Below, piece by piece: positions 20,824 to 30,943 of a DNA stretch of 57,953 nt. Each line of letters starts with the position of its first letter. Position 1 is the stretch's first letter. The notes below the pieces were generated by a model that saw nothing but the letters and a program-made list of their open reading frames with translations, was not told the DNA's origin and made no database searches. Made by a program: the position numbers and the translations under genes. The stretch is from Angelakisella sp. (lineage in GTDB: Bacteria; Bacillota; Clostridia; Oscillospirales; Ruminococcaceae). The stretch is from positions 1 to 57,953 of the forward strand of contig JAAWEO010000002.1 of NCBI GenBank assembly GCA_022794295.1. Direction: 5' to 3'.

Positions 20824-21423
20824 ATGGATATGACAAGGTTTAAGTGGACACGAGAGCCAAAGCAATGTCATATTGACAGCACAAAAGTGGAGATTGTCAC
20901 CGTTCCAAACACCGACCTGTGGCAAAGGACCTATTATCATTTTCAAAATGATAACGCACCAGTACTTCAAATGGAAACGGATGAAAGCTTTTTCAGTTTT
21001 ATTGTTAAAACTGATTTTTCTGAAAGCTGCCACAGATTTGACCAATGTGGTATTGTTATGTATTTGGATAGTGAAAATTGGCTGAAAGGCTCTGTCGAAT
21101 ATGAGAATGAGAATTTCCAGCATTTAGGCAGTGTTGTAACAAACAATGGGTATTCTGACTGGGCAACTACTCCTATTTCTGCTGCAATCAAATCCATGTG
21201 GTATCGTTTCAGCCGCCGTGAAGACGATTATTGTATTGAGTGCTCTGAAGATGGCATTCATTATAGCCAAATGCGCATTTGCCATATGAACAAGGGGAGC
21301 GGTACTGTCAGGTTTGGCATCTATGCCTGTTCACCGGAGGATTCTTCGTTTAAAGCTATTTTTACTAACATGGAGTTTACTGAATGTCAATGGAAGGCCC
21401 ACAATGGGCAACAGCCAGATTAA
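20824..21423 (+). CDS. DUF1349 (concanavalin-like) domain protein
   Basis: FSFIVKTDFSESCHRFDQCGIVMYLDSENWLKGSVEYEN ... RFGIYACSPEDSSFKAIFTNMEF. Confidence 0.8.
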   Translation: MDMTRFKWTREPKQCHIDSTKVEIVTVPNTDLWQRTYYHFQNDNAPVLQMETDESFFSFIVKTDFSESCHRFDQCGIVMYLDSENWLKGSVEYENENFQHLGSVVTNNGYSDWATTPISAAIKSMWYRFSRREDDYCIECSEDGIHYSQMRICHMNKGSGTVRFGIYACSPEDSSFKAIFTNMEFTECQWKAHNGQQPD

Positions 21424-21701
21424 AAGATTATTTTAACCAGGGGATTTATCCTTTGGTGAAATCCCCTTGGTAAATGGCCCCTTGAAATAACAGCTTAACC
21501 GGTGCAGGCTACAGCTATGGAGAAGTAACCGAGAAAAATACCACTGGGTCATACTTATAGAAAATAACTCGCTAATTACCTTTTTCAATTTACGAAATGA
21601 AAGGCTGGTCCACAAGCTGCCCGTTCTTTATAAGTACCTCAAACCTGACGTCTTTTGAACTGGAGGATATGAACTTCCGGCTGAAAAGGAGGAGATAAAG
21701 C

Positions 21702-22913
21702 ATGAAACGAGTGATTGCCCTTGTGCTGTCCATGGTGTTTGCTCTGCTTACCGGCTGCGGCACCACCGCCGCGCCGCCTGTCAGTGAGCCCGAGCCTGCC
21801 CCGGTGTCTGTCAGCGAGCCCCCGCCCCCCACCTTTGTGGAAGGCGTTGTGAAGGAGGCATCCCCCGGGAAGATCGTTGTGACTCTGGCTGACGGAACGG
21901 AATTCGCCCTGGATACCGCCGGTATCTCTGACCTGAAGGTCAACCCGGGCGATACTGTGAAGGTGGAATATACCGGTGCCCCCGGCTCCGCTGTGGCCGG
22001 CAAGGTGGATGTTACCAAGGCCGCTCCGGTTTTTGTGACCGTTACCGGCATCGTGAAGGAAGCCACTGCCAGCATGATGCTTCTTGTCCTGGAGGATGAA
22101 ACCGAGCTTGTCCTGCTCACCAAGGATATTGAGGGCCTTGAGGTCAAGGCGGGCGACAAGGTGACTGCTGAATACAGCAAGGACGACAACGGTGCGGTTG
22201 CCGCCGCCGTGGAGGTGACCGAGCCCGCCATCCCCGAGGACACCGCCAGCGATACCGGCGCCAGTTCTCAGACGGCAGCCCCCGCAGCCCCAGCTTCCTC
22301 TGCCGGGGGATCTTCCGCCTCTGCCCCGGCTTCCTCTGCACAGCCCGGTACTAGCTCGGGCGCAGACTCTTATGATATCGGTGCTGCTATTTGGGGCTGG
22401 CTGGAGGAAGTGGGAGCAACAGAGGATACCGGCTATGAGGACAAGGACGACGCCCCTTCCGGCGAGCCCGAGCAGCCATCCGAGAGCCAACCCGAGGAAG
22501 AACCTGAACCCGAACCCGAACCTGACGAAGACGCCTGTGATGTTTATGAGGCCATCCGCCTGATCAATGCCGAGCGGACCAAGGCTGGGCTGGCGGAGCT
22601 GACGATCGATGATGACATCATGAGTATGGCGGCAGTTCGGGCGGAGGAAATTGCAAGCAGATATGAGCATACCCGCCCCGATGGACGGAAATGGTCCACC
22701 GTCTTTGATGACTATGGCTGGGAGCTCAGTATGCGCGCAGAAAACATCTATGCCTCCCCCAAAAGTGCCGAAGCCGCCGTTAGCGGGTGGATGGACTCCT
22801 CTGGTCACAAGGCAAATATCCTGAAAAGTAATGCTACAAAAATCGGGCTTGGTTACTACTACGACAGTGAGTCCAGATGGAAGCACTTTTGGGTGATGCT
22901 TGTTTCCGGGTAA
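21702..22913 (+). CDS. secreted lipoprotein with C-terminal CAP (SCP/PR-1) domain
   Basis: Lipobox LLTGCG; Ser/Ala and Pro/Glu-rich linkers; C-terminal AIRLINAERTKAGLAELTIDD...WMDSSGHKANIL. Confidence 0.88.
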   Translation: MKRVIALVLSMVFALLTGCGTTAAPPVSEPEPAPVSVSEPPPPTFVEGVVKEASPGKIVVTLADGTEFALDTAGISDLKVNPGDTVKVEYTGAPGSAVAGKVDVTKAAPVFVTVTGIVKEATASMMLLVLEDETELVLLTKDIEGLEVKAGDKVTAEYSKDDNGAVAAAVEVTEPAIPEDTASDTGASSQTAAPAAPASSAGGSSASAPASSAQPGTSSGADSYDIGAAIWGWLEEVGATEDTGYEDKDDAPSGEPEQPSESQPEEEPEPEPEPDEDACDVYEAIRLINAERTKAGLAELTIDDDIMSMAAVRAEEIASRYEHTRPDGRKWSTVFDDYGWELSMRAENIYASPKSAEAAVSGWMDSSGHKANILKSNATKIGLGYYYDSESRWKHFWVMLVSG

Positions 22914-22966
22914 CCGCAACTTTTTGCAGTCTCGTAATGGAAAAGCCGGTTTTTCACTGATTTGAC

Positions 22967-23000
22967 AAAAAGACCAGGAGTATTGTGCTCCTGGTCTTTT
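22967..23000. terminator. bidirectional terminator
   Basis: AAAAAGACCAGGAG-tattgtg-CTCCTGGTCTTTT between convergent genes. Confidence 0.8.
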
Positions 23001-23154
23001 CATTTTCGCTTTTCCAAAGGAGGCTTTCCTTAGACGACGAGCCTGGCATTGTGAATACCATGAGAGCCTGTTTCTCCCCACAGTATACCTTCCTGACAGC
23101 CCATAGCGGCGGGGAGGCCATTCGGAGGGCAGAAAAACCGCCAGGCCGGTGGTT

Positions 23155-24483
23155 TTAGTAGGAATACCGGTTCCGGTAGTGGAAAAGACAGGCGGCAGAT
23201 ACGGCGAACATGATCCCCTCCGCAGCAGGTACAGCCAGCCATACCCCTGTGATCCCCCAAATACGGGGCAATAAGAGGATACCGGCTGTTAAGAGACCGA
23301 AGGTCCGCAGCAGGGAAAGAACTGCCGATACGGTTCCGTTTGACAAGGCGGTAAACATGGCGGAGGTAAAAATGTTTAGGCCGCAGAAAAGAAAACTAAA
23401 TGAAAAAACCGCAAAGCCTTCTGCCGCAATTTGGCAGACCGGGGATGAATCATCTGCAAACAGCTGCGCAAGATAAGGTCCGCCCAACCTGGAGACCGCA
23501 AAGGTCAAAATGGATACCGCCGCAAGAAATCCCATACTGATGGAAAAGACCCGCTTCTGCTGGACGTCATCGTTGTTTCCGTAGCAAAACCCGATCACAG
23601 GCGCAACTCCTATGGAGTAGCCGATAAACAGCGTGTTCAGCAGAAATTGGGAGTAAATGACAATGGTGATAGCTGCAACGCCGTTTTCCCCCAGCAAATT
23701 CATCATGGTGCGGTTAAACAGGAATGTTGTAACGGCTGCTGCCAGCTGGCCCACCATCTCGGAGGAGCCGTTGAAGCAGCTCTCCCTGATCACAGCCCAG
23801 TTCAGCTTTGGCCTTGTAAAGGACAGCCCCTTTTTGCGGCCTGCAAAGTAGACCAGCCCGGCAGCCGTAGGGATCAGATAGCCGAAGCCTGTCCCCAAAG
23901 CGGCCCCACGGATCCCCAGGCCACAGGGGACAAGAAAGATGTAGTCCAAAATAATATTGGCCACACCCGCCAGAACAGACAGGCCAAGACCAAGGCCCGG
24001 TTTTCCCGCCGTTACAAAAAGGTTCGAAAATAAGATCTGTAGTATGTTTGCGGGAACAAAGAAAAACAGCACCGTAAGGTAATCGCTGCAATAGGGAAAA
24101 AGCAGGCCGCTTGCCCCAAGGGCGGAAACAATATGTTTGGTACCCATCAGTCCGCCCAAAAGGATCAGAAATCCCATGACCGCACCGGTCAGAACAAGCA
24201 GGGTGAAGTCCTCCTTTGCCTCCTGGACCTTGCCCGCCCCCATTTTTCGAGAAACGATCGCGTTTGCGCCTGCTGCAAACATTGTCCCCAGCCCCACGAT
24301 TATATTGACAACGGGACAGACAATGTTCATGGCAGAAAGGGCATCTGTATTTACAAACTGCGCCACGAAAATGGTGTCCACAAGGGTGTACAGCCCCATA
24401 AAAATCATCATGGCGATGGTGGGAAATGCAAAGCGCAGGAGTGATCCTGCGCTCCAATTTTCTGTTAACATATAATCATTCAT
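23155..24483 (-). CDS. MATE-family efflux transporter
   Basis: LLRFAFPTIAMMIFMGLYTLVDTIFVAQFVNTDALSAMNIVCPV. Start assigned at MNDYML; overlaps the upstream stop. Confidence 0.9.
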   Translation of the reverse strand: MNDYMLTENWSAGSLLRFAFPTIAMMIFMGLYTLVDTIFVAQFVNTDALSAMNIVCPVVNIIVGLGTMFAAGANAIVSRKMGAGKVQEAKEDFTLLVLTGAVMGFLILLGGLMGTKHIVSALGASGLLFPYCSDYLTVLFFFVPANILQILFSNLFVTAGKPGLGLGLSVLAGVANIILDYIFLVPCGLGIRGAALGTGFGYLIPTAAGLVYFAGRKKGLSFTRPKLNWAVIRESCFNGSSEMVGQLAAAVTTFLFNRTMMNLLGENGVAAITIVIYSQFLLNTLFIGYSIGVAPVIGFCYGNNDDVQQKRVFSISMGFLAAVSILTFAVSRLGGPYLAQLFADDSSPVCQIAAEGFAVFSFSFLFCGLNIFTSAMFTALSNGTVSAVLSLLRTFGLLTAGILLLPRIWGITGVWLAVPAAEGIMFAVSAACLFHYRNRYSY

Positions 24484-25327
24484 AGTCGCCTTTCTCCTGT
24501 TTTGACGGCAAAATGAGCCGCTGGGTGGGATAGCCAAATTCGGTAAGAAGCTCCCCCTGGACAAAGCCCAGCCCCAGATATTCCTCCCGCTGGCCGGGAT
24601 CGGCCTTGTCCCCCTGGCGGAAGGTTGTGATGCTGATTTCACGGCCGGTAAAGAGACCGCACATCAGAAAGTCCACAAGAGCCTTTGCCGTCCCATAGCG
24701 CCGGTATTGCGGATGCACCGCCAGAAAGTCGATGCTCCCGGTCTGGCAGGAAAATGCAGCGGCTCCAATGATGGCTGGACCATCCCGTATGACCAGGGCC
24801 TGCTGCCGCCGGATATGCTGCCTGACCTGTTCCAGATGGGAGCCTTCCTCAAGGCAGGGGAACCGGTCAGCAACAAGGGCAGCAAAATCCATCCAGCGGG
24901 GGATATCCTCCGGCACCCCATAGGAGATTTCCCACCCGATCTCGTCCGGAGCGGTTGGAGTTTCCTTTAACGGCAGCTCCAGCTGCAAGGGGTAAAAGGC
25001 CGCGTGCTGCCGGTATTCTATGGGTGTTTGCTTATACATGGATTTAAAGACGGAGGCGAACGCCTGCTGGCTTTCGTAGCCGGCGATCAGGGCGATCTCC
25101 ATTACCGGCTTTTCGGAAAATACCAGCAGCTTTGCCGCCTCGGTCAGCTGGCGGCGCCGGATATAATGGTGGGGTGTCATCCCGACTGTGTCGGTAAATA
25201 TTCGGTGCAGGTGGTACTTGGAATAGCAAAGAGCGTTTGCAACAGTGTCCAGATCCAATTTTTCATTGAGATGCGCTTCAATGTAGGAGATCACTGCCGC
25301 TGCTTTCTTAATATTCTGGCCGTTCAT
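24476..25327 (-). CDS. AraC-family regulator fused to a GNAT acetyltransferase domain
   Basis: N-terminal AraC HTH (LDLDTVANALCYSKYHLHRIFTDTVGMTPHHYIRRRQL); C-terminal GNAT signature SIDFLAVHPQYRRYGTAKALVDFL. Confidence 0.82.
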   Translation of the reverse strand: MNGQNIKKAAAVISYIEAHLNEKLDLDTVANALCYSKYHLHRIFTDTVGMTPHHYIRRRQLTEAAKLLVFSEKPVMEIALIAGYESQQAFASVFKSMYKQTPIEYRQHAAFYPLQLELPLKETPTAPDEIGWEISYGVPEDIPRWMDFAALVADRFPCLEEGSHLEQVRQHIRRQQALVIRDGPAIIGAAAFSCQTGSIDFLAVHPQYRRYGTAKALVDFLMCGLFTGREISITTFRQGDKADPGQREEYLGLGFVQGELLTEFGYPTQRLILPSKQEKGDYE

Positions 25328-25417
25328 GATTTCCCCCTTTCCTGCTTATTGTACCAAAACAGGTCGGGGCATGTTTCATCATTCTTGCGGTTTTTCCGAA
25401 AAATAGCTGGCTGCCGG

Positions 25418-26068
25418 TTAACCGGTTCCCAGCCAGGCCCACACAGCCAGAAGCCCCAGGGAACAAAACCACACCGAGGTGCCGCCCAGACAGGCGGCCA
25501 AAGGGACCCCCACGCCGGCCCCCAAACAAAAGACCAGGATCACCCAAAGGTACCGGAGGGCCTTTTGCCCGGCCTCCCGGTCCCTGAGAAACAGAAACCG
25601 CCACAGCTGACCGGAGCCGGATCGAAGATTGCCGGTGCACATGGTGGTGGCATAGGGCAGGCCCTCCAGCTGGCGAAAGCTGTTTACCTGCATGGAGCAT
25701 AAAAAGGAGATAGTGACATTCACAGCCGGGTCGGGGAAGGAGGCGGGCAGAAGCCCCACTACCCCCAGGATACCGGCTTCCAGAAGGAGTACGGTGCGCT
25801 GCCACCGCCCCGGAGGAGCCCCTTCTCCCCGGGCCCGCAGGCCTTCGGTGACCAGCACCCCCAGGGCAAAGGCGGCAATAGGGATCAGATAATAGGCCGC
25901 CCGGAGGAGTTCCCCGCGGGCGGCGGCAATGCTGAACAGTACCATATTCCCGGTTTGCGCATTGGCAAAAACGCCGCCCCGGGTAAAATAGGTGTAGGTA
26001 TCCAAAAAGCCCCCCACCGCGGCCAGCAGAAGGGCGGTGGGGAGGGCCTCGTGACGGGGAACAGACAT
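25418..26068 (-). CDS. DUF1275 (YoaK-like) membrane protein
   Basis: AAVGGFLDTYTYFTRGGVFANAQTGNMVLF ... TTMCTGNLRSG. Confidence 0.88.
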   Translation of the reverse strand: MSVPRHEALPTALLLAAVGGFLDTYTYFTRGGVFANAQTGNMVLFSIAAARGELLRAAYYLIPIAAFALGVLVTEGLRARGEGAPPGRWQRTVLLLEAGILGVVGLLPASFPDPAVNVTISFLCSMQVNSFRQLEGLPYATTMCTGNLRSGSGQLWRFLFLRDREAGQKALRYLWVILVFCLGAGVGVPLAACLGGTSVWFCSLGLLAVWAWLGTG

Positions 26069-26099
26069 AGGGGCAAGCCTCCTTCGGGACAGGATCAGT

Positions 26100-26630
26100 T
26101 TAGCGCAGCACCTTCATCTGCATCCCTTCCATTACATCCAGGGCCTTGCCGTGCAGGATGGGGTCAAAGCTGCCGCAAAGCCGCCCGTCAATGACCACCT
26201 CCGCATTGGGGAAGGCAGTTTGGAGGATCACCGCGTTGGCGATAACGCACATATTGGTGACCACCCCCGCTAAGGTGATTTCGGTGGGCTGGTACTCCCC
26301 CAGAAAGCTGTAGTTCTGTGCCCCAAAGGCAAATTTGGGAGCCAGGTAAACGTGGGGGTGGTCCTCCTCCATATACCGCTCCAGCTTGCCATAAAGCCGC
26401 CACCCCTGGGAGGATTTTTGGCAGTGGCTTACCGGCAGGTGCTTCCCCTCCCGGGTGGAGAGGTAATCCGGACCGTGGGTATCCAGGGTAAAGACCACCG
26501 GCCAGTCCTTTTTCACATATTCCTCTACCAGGGCCGCAATGCCCTCCTCCAGTGCTTTCGCGCCCGGAAAGCCCAAGGCACCGTCGACAAAGTCCTTCTG
26601 AAAATCAACAACCACAAGCACCTTTCCCAT
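26100..26630 (-). CDS. cysteine hydrolase (isochorismatase/nicotinamidase-like)
   Basis: VLVVVDFQKDFVDGALG, TLDTHGPDYLSTREGKHLPVSHC, LAGVVTNMCVIANA. Confidence 0.88.
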   Translation of the reverse strand: MGKVLVVVDFQKDFVDGALGFPGAKALEEGIAALVEEYVKKDWPVVFTLDTHGPDYLSTREGKHLPVSHCQKSSQGWRLYGKLERYMEEDHPHVYLAPKFAFGAQNYSFLGEYQPTEITLAGVVTNMCVIANAVILQTAFPNAEVVIDGRLCGSFDPILHGKALDVMEGMQMKVLR

Positions 26631-26793
26631 TTCTAACGCTTCCTTTCATTTTGATTGGCTCCATTGTACCCCCGGAAACAGAAAAAAGAAAGCCCTTTTG
26701 GGAAATTTTTTCCGGGGGATGCAATAAACTGAGAAAAAAGGTACACTATTGCTATGAAGTCCATTATCACAAGTAAGAAAGGAAGCAAATGTT

Positions 26794-27315
26794 ATGATGC
26801 TGAAACGAATTTTTTCCGCCGCTCTGGCGGCTGCCCTTCTCTTGGCGATGACCGCCTGCGGCGGCTCCAAGGAGCCCCCTGTGCCCACCCTGAAGGAGGG
26901 AGTTACCCTTCAGCAGGTGATCGACCAGGTGAACGAGAGCTACCCTGTGGCTATGTCTGCCGCGGTAGATGAAACCGTTCTCACCGACCTGCTGGGAATC
27001 TCGGCCGACGATGTGGAGGAATATGCCGGGTACATTACCATGGTAATGGTCTCCTCCGATAACCTGATCGGGATCAAGGCCAAGCCGGACAAGGTGGAGA
27101 CGGTCCAGAAGGCCCTGGAGAGCCAGAGGGATACGGTGATCCAGACCTTTGAGCAGTATCTTCCCGCCCAGCTGGATAAGGCCAAGGCCGGCAAGGTGGT
27201 CACCATTGGGAACTATGTTTTCCTGCTGATTGTGGGGAATACAGATAAAGACCTGTCCGCCGAGATCGCCGGGGCGGAGGAACTGATCCGGGGGAATTTT
27301 GACAACCTCACCTGA
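26794..27315 (+). CDS. DUF4358-type lipoprotein
   Basis: Lipobox LAMTACGG; YAGYITMVMVSSDNLIGIKAKPDKVETVQKALESQRD. Confidence 0.75.
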   Translation: MMLKRIFSAALAAALLLAMTACGGSKEPPVPTLKEGVTLQQVIDQVNESYPVAMSAAVDETVLTDLLGISADDVEEYAGYITMVMVSSDNLIGIKAKPDKVETVQKALESQRDTVIQTFEQYLPAQLDKAKAGKVVTIGNYVFLLIVGNTDKDLSAEIAGAEELIRGNFDNLT

Positions 27316-27323
27316 TCCTGACC

Positions 27324-27367
27324 GAAAAAAACCGGGCGCTGTGCTTTTGGCATGGCGCCCGGTTTTT
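27324..27367 (+). terminator. rho-independent terminator
   Basis: AAAAAACCGGGCGC...GCGCCCGGTTTTT. Confidence 0.85.
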
Positions 27368-27606
27368 CTATTGGGAATAAAGCGGAAAAACAGAGCAAAA
27401 ATCTGCCGCTGCTGGAAGTCCCCGGCGGATGCGGCAGGGGAGAGCTGGAAAAAAGGCAGCCTTTCCCCAAAGGATTGGAAGAAATGCCAGAGAATGGTTG
27501 AAAAGCGGTTACAAATTCCACTGATTATAGTTACAGTTTGTAATATACTGTAATTGCAGGAGCCAATCCGGCTTCTGAGAAGAAATCAAATGGAGGAAAT
27601 CCGCAG

Positions 27607-28557
27607 ATGAAAAAGATTTTTGCGATGATCCTGGCGGTGGCAATGCTGTCTGTTATGGCAGTGGCTGCCGACTTTAACCCCGGCAAGAAGATCCGCTTTA
27701 ACGGCAACGAGGACCGCTGGGAAGGGGAGCTGAAGGCGATCAACACCGATAACTATTCCGTTTCCAGCGTCAAGTGGGAGCAGGGACGGGACCTGGTCTC
27801 CTCTGTCACCATCGATAACGACGACGAGGTGCTGGTGGTGGCCCTGAAGCCCGACTATAAGACCACCAAGGAAAAGACCCTGGAGGGTACCATCAAGCTT
27901 CGGGAAAAAGGAAAGACCCGGTACGCCACCCTGTCCATCAACGCCACCGTGGGCTTTGACGTGATGGATCTTACTGTGGACGTCAACGGCGATGTGGAGG
28001 TTCCCACCATCGATTCCGGCACCCTGTACCGCATTGATGACGCGGGCAAGGGCTACGGCACCCTGAGCTTCTCCGCCGGCGACACCGACATCAGCGTCCG
28101 TGTTTACGACGACGAGGTCTACTACCTGTACAGCAACAGCGATGCCATTAAGAGCGTCCTTACTGCCAACCCCGACAGCGACGCGGTCATCGACTTTTTG
28201 ACCTTCGAGGGGACTCCTACCTTTAACTCCACCGCTACCGTAAACTTCTACGGCGTGGAGGAGGACCAGATCATCTACGAGATGCGCAACGGCCGCCTGA
28301 ACCGCTCTGCCGCCAAGTGGAGCGAGGATGATGGGGCCTGGGTCCTGAAGACCCGCGCCCTGGGGAGCTATGTCATCTCTGACCAGGCACTGAAGAGCCC
28401 CACCGGGACCACCGGCGGCTCCAGCTCCGGCACCAACAACGAAACCGGCGGCAACAACCCTGACACCGGTGCAAACGATGTCACTGGCGTGGCCACCGCC
28501 CTGGCCCTGGCCTCTCTGGTCTCCGCTGCCGCGGTGTCTCTGAGAAAGTCCAAGTAA
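27607..28557 (+). CDS. secreted surface protein with C-terminal NPDTG sortase-type sorting signal
   Basis: Signal peptide MKKIFAMILAVAMLSVMAVAA; C-terminus NPDTGANDVTGVATALALASLVSAAAVSLRKSK. Confidence 0.75.
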   Translation: MKKIFAMILAVAMLSVMAVAADFNPGKKIRFNGNEDRWEGELKAINTDNYSVSSVKWEQGRDLVSSVTIDNDDEVLVVALKPDYKTTKEKTLEGTIKLREKGKTRYATLSINATVGFDVMDLTVDVNGDVEVPTIDSGTLYRIDDAGKGYGTLSFSAGDTDISVRVYDDEVYYLYSNSDAIKSVLTANPDSDAVIDFLTFEGTPTFNSTATVNFYGVEEDQIIYEMRNGRLNRSAAKWSEDDGAWVLKTRALGSYVISDQALKSPTGTTGGSSSGTNNETGGNNPDTGANDVTGVATALALASLVSAAAVSLRKSK

Positions 28558-28679
28558 AGCAAAGGTCTGTTCAGACCGGGAAAACCCTGGGGCTCCGCTT
28601 CGCAAAACGCGGGGCGGGGCCCCTTCATCTGGAAGGGAGAGCCGCAGCAGGCTCTTTTAAAGATACAGGAGGAACCATT

Positions 28680-29585
28680 ATGAAAAAGATCCTTTCTCTG
28701 GTTTTGGCAGTGGTGATTTTGGCGGCATCGGCCCAGGCAGCTTTTGGGGCAGAGCTTTCGGTGCGCCTTGCGGATGCCCGGCAGGAGGGGCTGCGCCCCG
28801 GGGAGGAATACCGCTTTCCCCTGATGATCCGGTATGAGGACGAGGTGCCCAGCCACCTGCGCAAGGAGGAGGGGGAAGGAAAGCGGTTCTCCCTGGCTAT
28901 CCAGTCCGGGGAGGAGTTCATCCTGCCCCCCAGGATCGAGATGGAGAAGGGGCGCTACTACCTGACCGTAAATACCAAGCCCATCTATGATACCAAGCTC
29001 GCCCAGGCGGAGATCCTGGTCCGCCTCCAGGAGGAGGACACCGGCAAGGAGCTGGGCCGGGATACCGTTCGTTTTGAGATCGGTTCCCCTGCCATGAAGG
29101 CGCTGGATGACCTGCCGGCCGGGGAGGCAGTGCGGGTAAGCAACGCCGCGCCGGTGCTTACCGCCGGACATTTTAAAACCCTGTCAGAAAAAAACGAGGG
29201 AGAAGATGTGACCCTGGCGGGGCCGGGATGGGAGTATACAGTGGATGTCAGCGGCCTGGAGGAGCAGAACCTGTACAGCACTGCTGCCGTGGTGCCGGAG
29301 GTTCTGGAAAAGTACCCGGAGCAGGAGTTCCGGTTCCTGTCCTTCCCGGGGAACCCGGATTTCCAGACGCCGGGGACACTGGTCATTGATGTTTCCGACC
29401 TGACTGACAGCTACGGGGAAGAATTCTACCTTTACCGCTGTTTGGGGGACCGGCTGTATTACCTGCGCAGCCAATATGATCCGGAGGGGGAGACCCTAAG
29501 CTTCCAGCCCTCCCAGCTGGGGAGCTATGTTATCACCGACCGGAAAATAGGTGATATGGAGCTCCGGCGGCTTGATAGCCGCTAA
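28680..29585 (+). CDS. secreted protein, distant tandem paralogue of 27607..28557 without the anchor
   Basis: Signal peptide; C-terminal half shows a parallel arrangement (FLSFPGNPDF...LGSYVITDRKI vs FLTFEGTPTF...LGSYVISDQAL). Confidence 0.65.
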   Translation: MKKILSLVLAVVILAASAQAAFGAELSVRLADARQEGLRPGEEYRFPLMIRYEDEVPSHLRKEEGEGKRFSLAIQSGEEFILPPRIEMEKGRYYLTVNTKPIYDTKLAQAEILVRLQEEDTGKELGRDTVRFEIGSPAMKALDDLPAGEAVRVSNAAPVLTAGHFKTLSEKNEGEDVTLAGPGWEYTVDVSGLEEQNLYSTAAVVPEVLEKYPEQEFRFLSFPGNPDFQTPGTLVIDVSDLTDSYGEEFYLYRCLGDRLYYLRSQYDPEGETLSFQPSQLGSYVITDRKIGDMELRRLDSR

Positions 29586-29589
29586 CAGC

Positions 29590-30060
29590 CCCTCAGGCCC
29601 TACCCGCCGCTGCGCGGCTTAACGGTGTGCGAAGGGGGTAGTGGGTGCCTGGAGTCCGAACGAGCACAGGGCGAAGCGATTCCCCGGCCTTTGACGGACT
29701 GGATGGGGAAGCTCCTGCCAATCTAAGGCTCCAGGCAGCCGCTATCGCCTTGCACAAGCTCTCGTAGGGTCTAAAGTTTAGGGCCGCCCTTTTCAAAGGG
29801 TGGCAGGTCCAGGGCGGCGCCCTGGTCGCCCTCCGCAGAGGGCGAAACACCCCCGCATCTTACCGGAGGGCGCATTTTTCTTTGCTTACTTTCTTTTTGA
29901 AAGAAAAAAAGAAAGTAAGAGCCTGCTCGCCCTGCACCCAACCAACCTGCAAATACACCCCAGTGGGGTGTTTTGCAACCTCAGACTCCTTCGAATGGAC
30001 CGGCCTTATGGCCGGTCCATTCGACTCTCTAAAGGCCGCCCCCAGGCGGCCCAAAAGTAT
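29590..30060. repeat. intergenic array of strong hairpins/palindromes
   Basis: CCAGGGCGGCGCCCTGG (29809-29825), TCGCCCTC-CGCA-GAGGGCGA (29826-29845), CTTACTTTCTTTTT...AAAGAAAGTAAG (29885-29919), TCGAATGGACCGGCC-TTAT-GGCCGGTCCATTCGA (29991-30024), GGCCGCC...GGCGGCC near 30035-30052. Confidence 0.7.
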
Positions 30061-30223
30061 ATTGCCCAATCTCTGTTCCCACCCTCAAAAAAGAGCCGGT
30101 ATGTCAAAATACCGCCCCCTTTTTCGGCACAATTCACGAATTTTCCCCCTGTTCCTTGTGATTTGGCGAAAAAGAGAGTAAAATAAAAGAAAAGGAATTT
30201 TTTTCCACAAAGAACGCTGGTGA

Positions 30224-30943
30224 ATGATGAAACAGAAGCTCCTTTTGGAAAAGACTGCCACCCGGCTCCTTCTGCCTGCTTTTGTCCTGGGGATAGCAGC
30301 TCTGACCCCGGTTACCGCCTGGGGAGAGGACAGCCTCCCTCTGCCTGTTTTCCAGGAGGAGGAAGGGATCCTGCCCCCGATTTTTCATGAGGAAGAAGAG
30401 CTCCCCTTTGACTTCGAGGAGGAGGGAGAGGGCTGGCAGGACTGGGAGGAGGATTGGAACGCCTCCTGGAACGGTTCCGGGGAGGAGGAGCCCGGCCCTG
30501 TTTGGGAGTTCTGGGAAGAAGAAGACCAGGAGGAGGCCTTTGAATGGGGACCCCAGGAGGACCCGGAAGAAGGCCCGGCCTTCCCGGAGGAGGAACCGCC
30601 GGAGAGCTCGCCCCGGCAGCCGGCGCCTTCCAGCTCTGCCGCTCCTTCCTCCAAGCCCAAGTCCCCCAGCAAAAGCGGAAGCACCCAAAAGACCAGAAAG
30701 CAGGAAACAGTGGAAGCACCCAAGGAGGAGACCCCAATGGCAGACCTGCCGGGGATCCTGCCCCGCCGGGTGACCGAGAAAGATCTGCCCCAAAGAACCA
30801 CGTCCCTTTGGCGCCGGGCCAGCTCCCCGCAAATTATGGGCCTCCTTTTTGCCGCCCTGGCCCTGGTGATTTTGGGGCTGCGGATTTTGAGAAGCAGGGA
30901 GGAACCGGTGCGGCGGCAGGGAGAGGATGAGTTTGATTGTTAG
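30224..30943 (+). CDS. secreted, extremely acidic Pro/Glu-rich single-pass membrane protein of unknown function
   Basis: Signal peptide, Glu/Trp-rich region (EEEGEGWQDWEEDWNASWNG), Ser/Pro/Lys linker, C-terminal TM IMGLLFAALALVILGL followed by basic residues. Confidence 0.55.
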   Translation: MMKQKLLLEKTATRLLLPAFVLGIAALTPVTAWGEDSLPLPVFQEEEGILPPIFHEEEELPFDFEEEGEGWQDWEEDWNASWNGSGEEEPGPVWEFWEEEDQEEAFEWGPQEDPEEGPAFPEEEPPESSPRQPAPSSSAAPSSKPKSPSKSGSTQKTRKQETVEAPKEETPMADLPGILPRRVTEKDLPQRTTSLWRRASSPQIMGLLFAALALVILGLRILRSREEPVRRQGEDEFDC

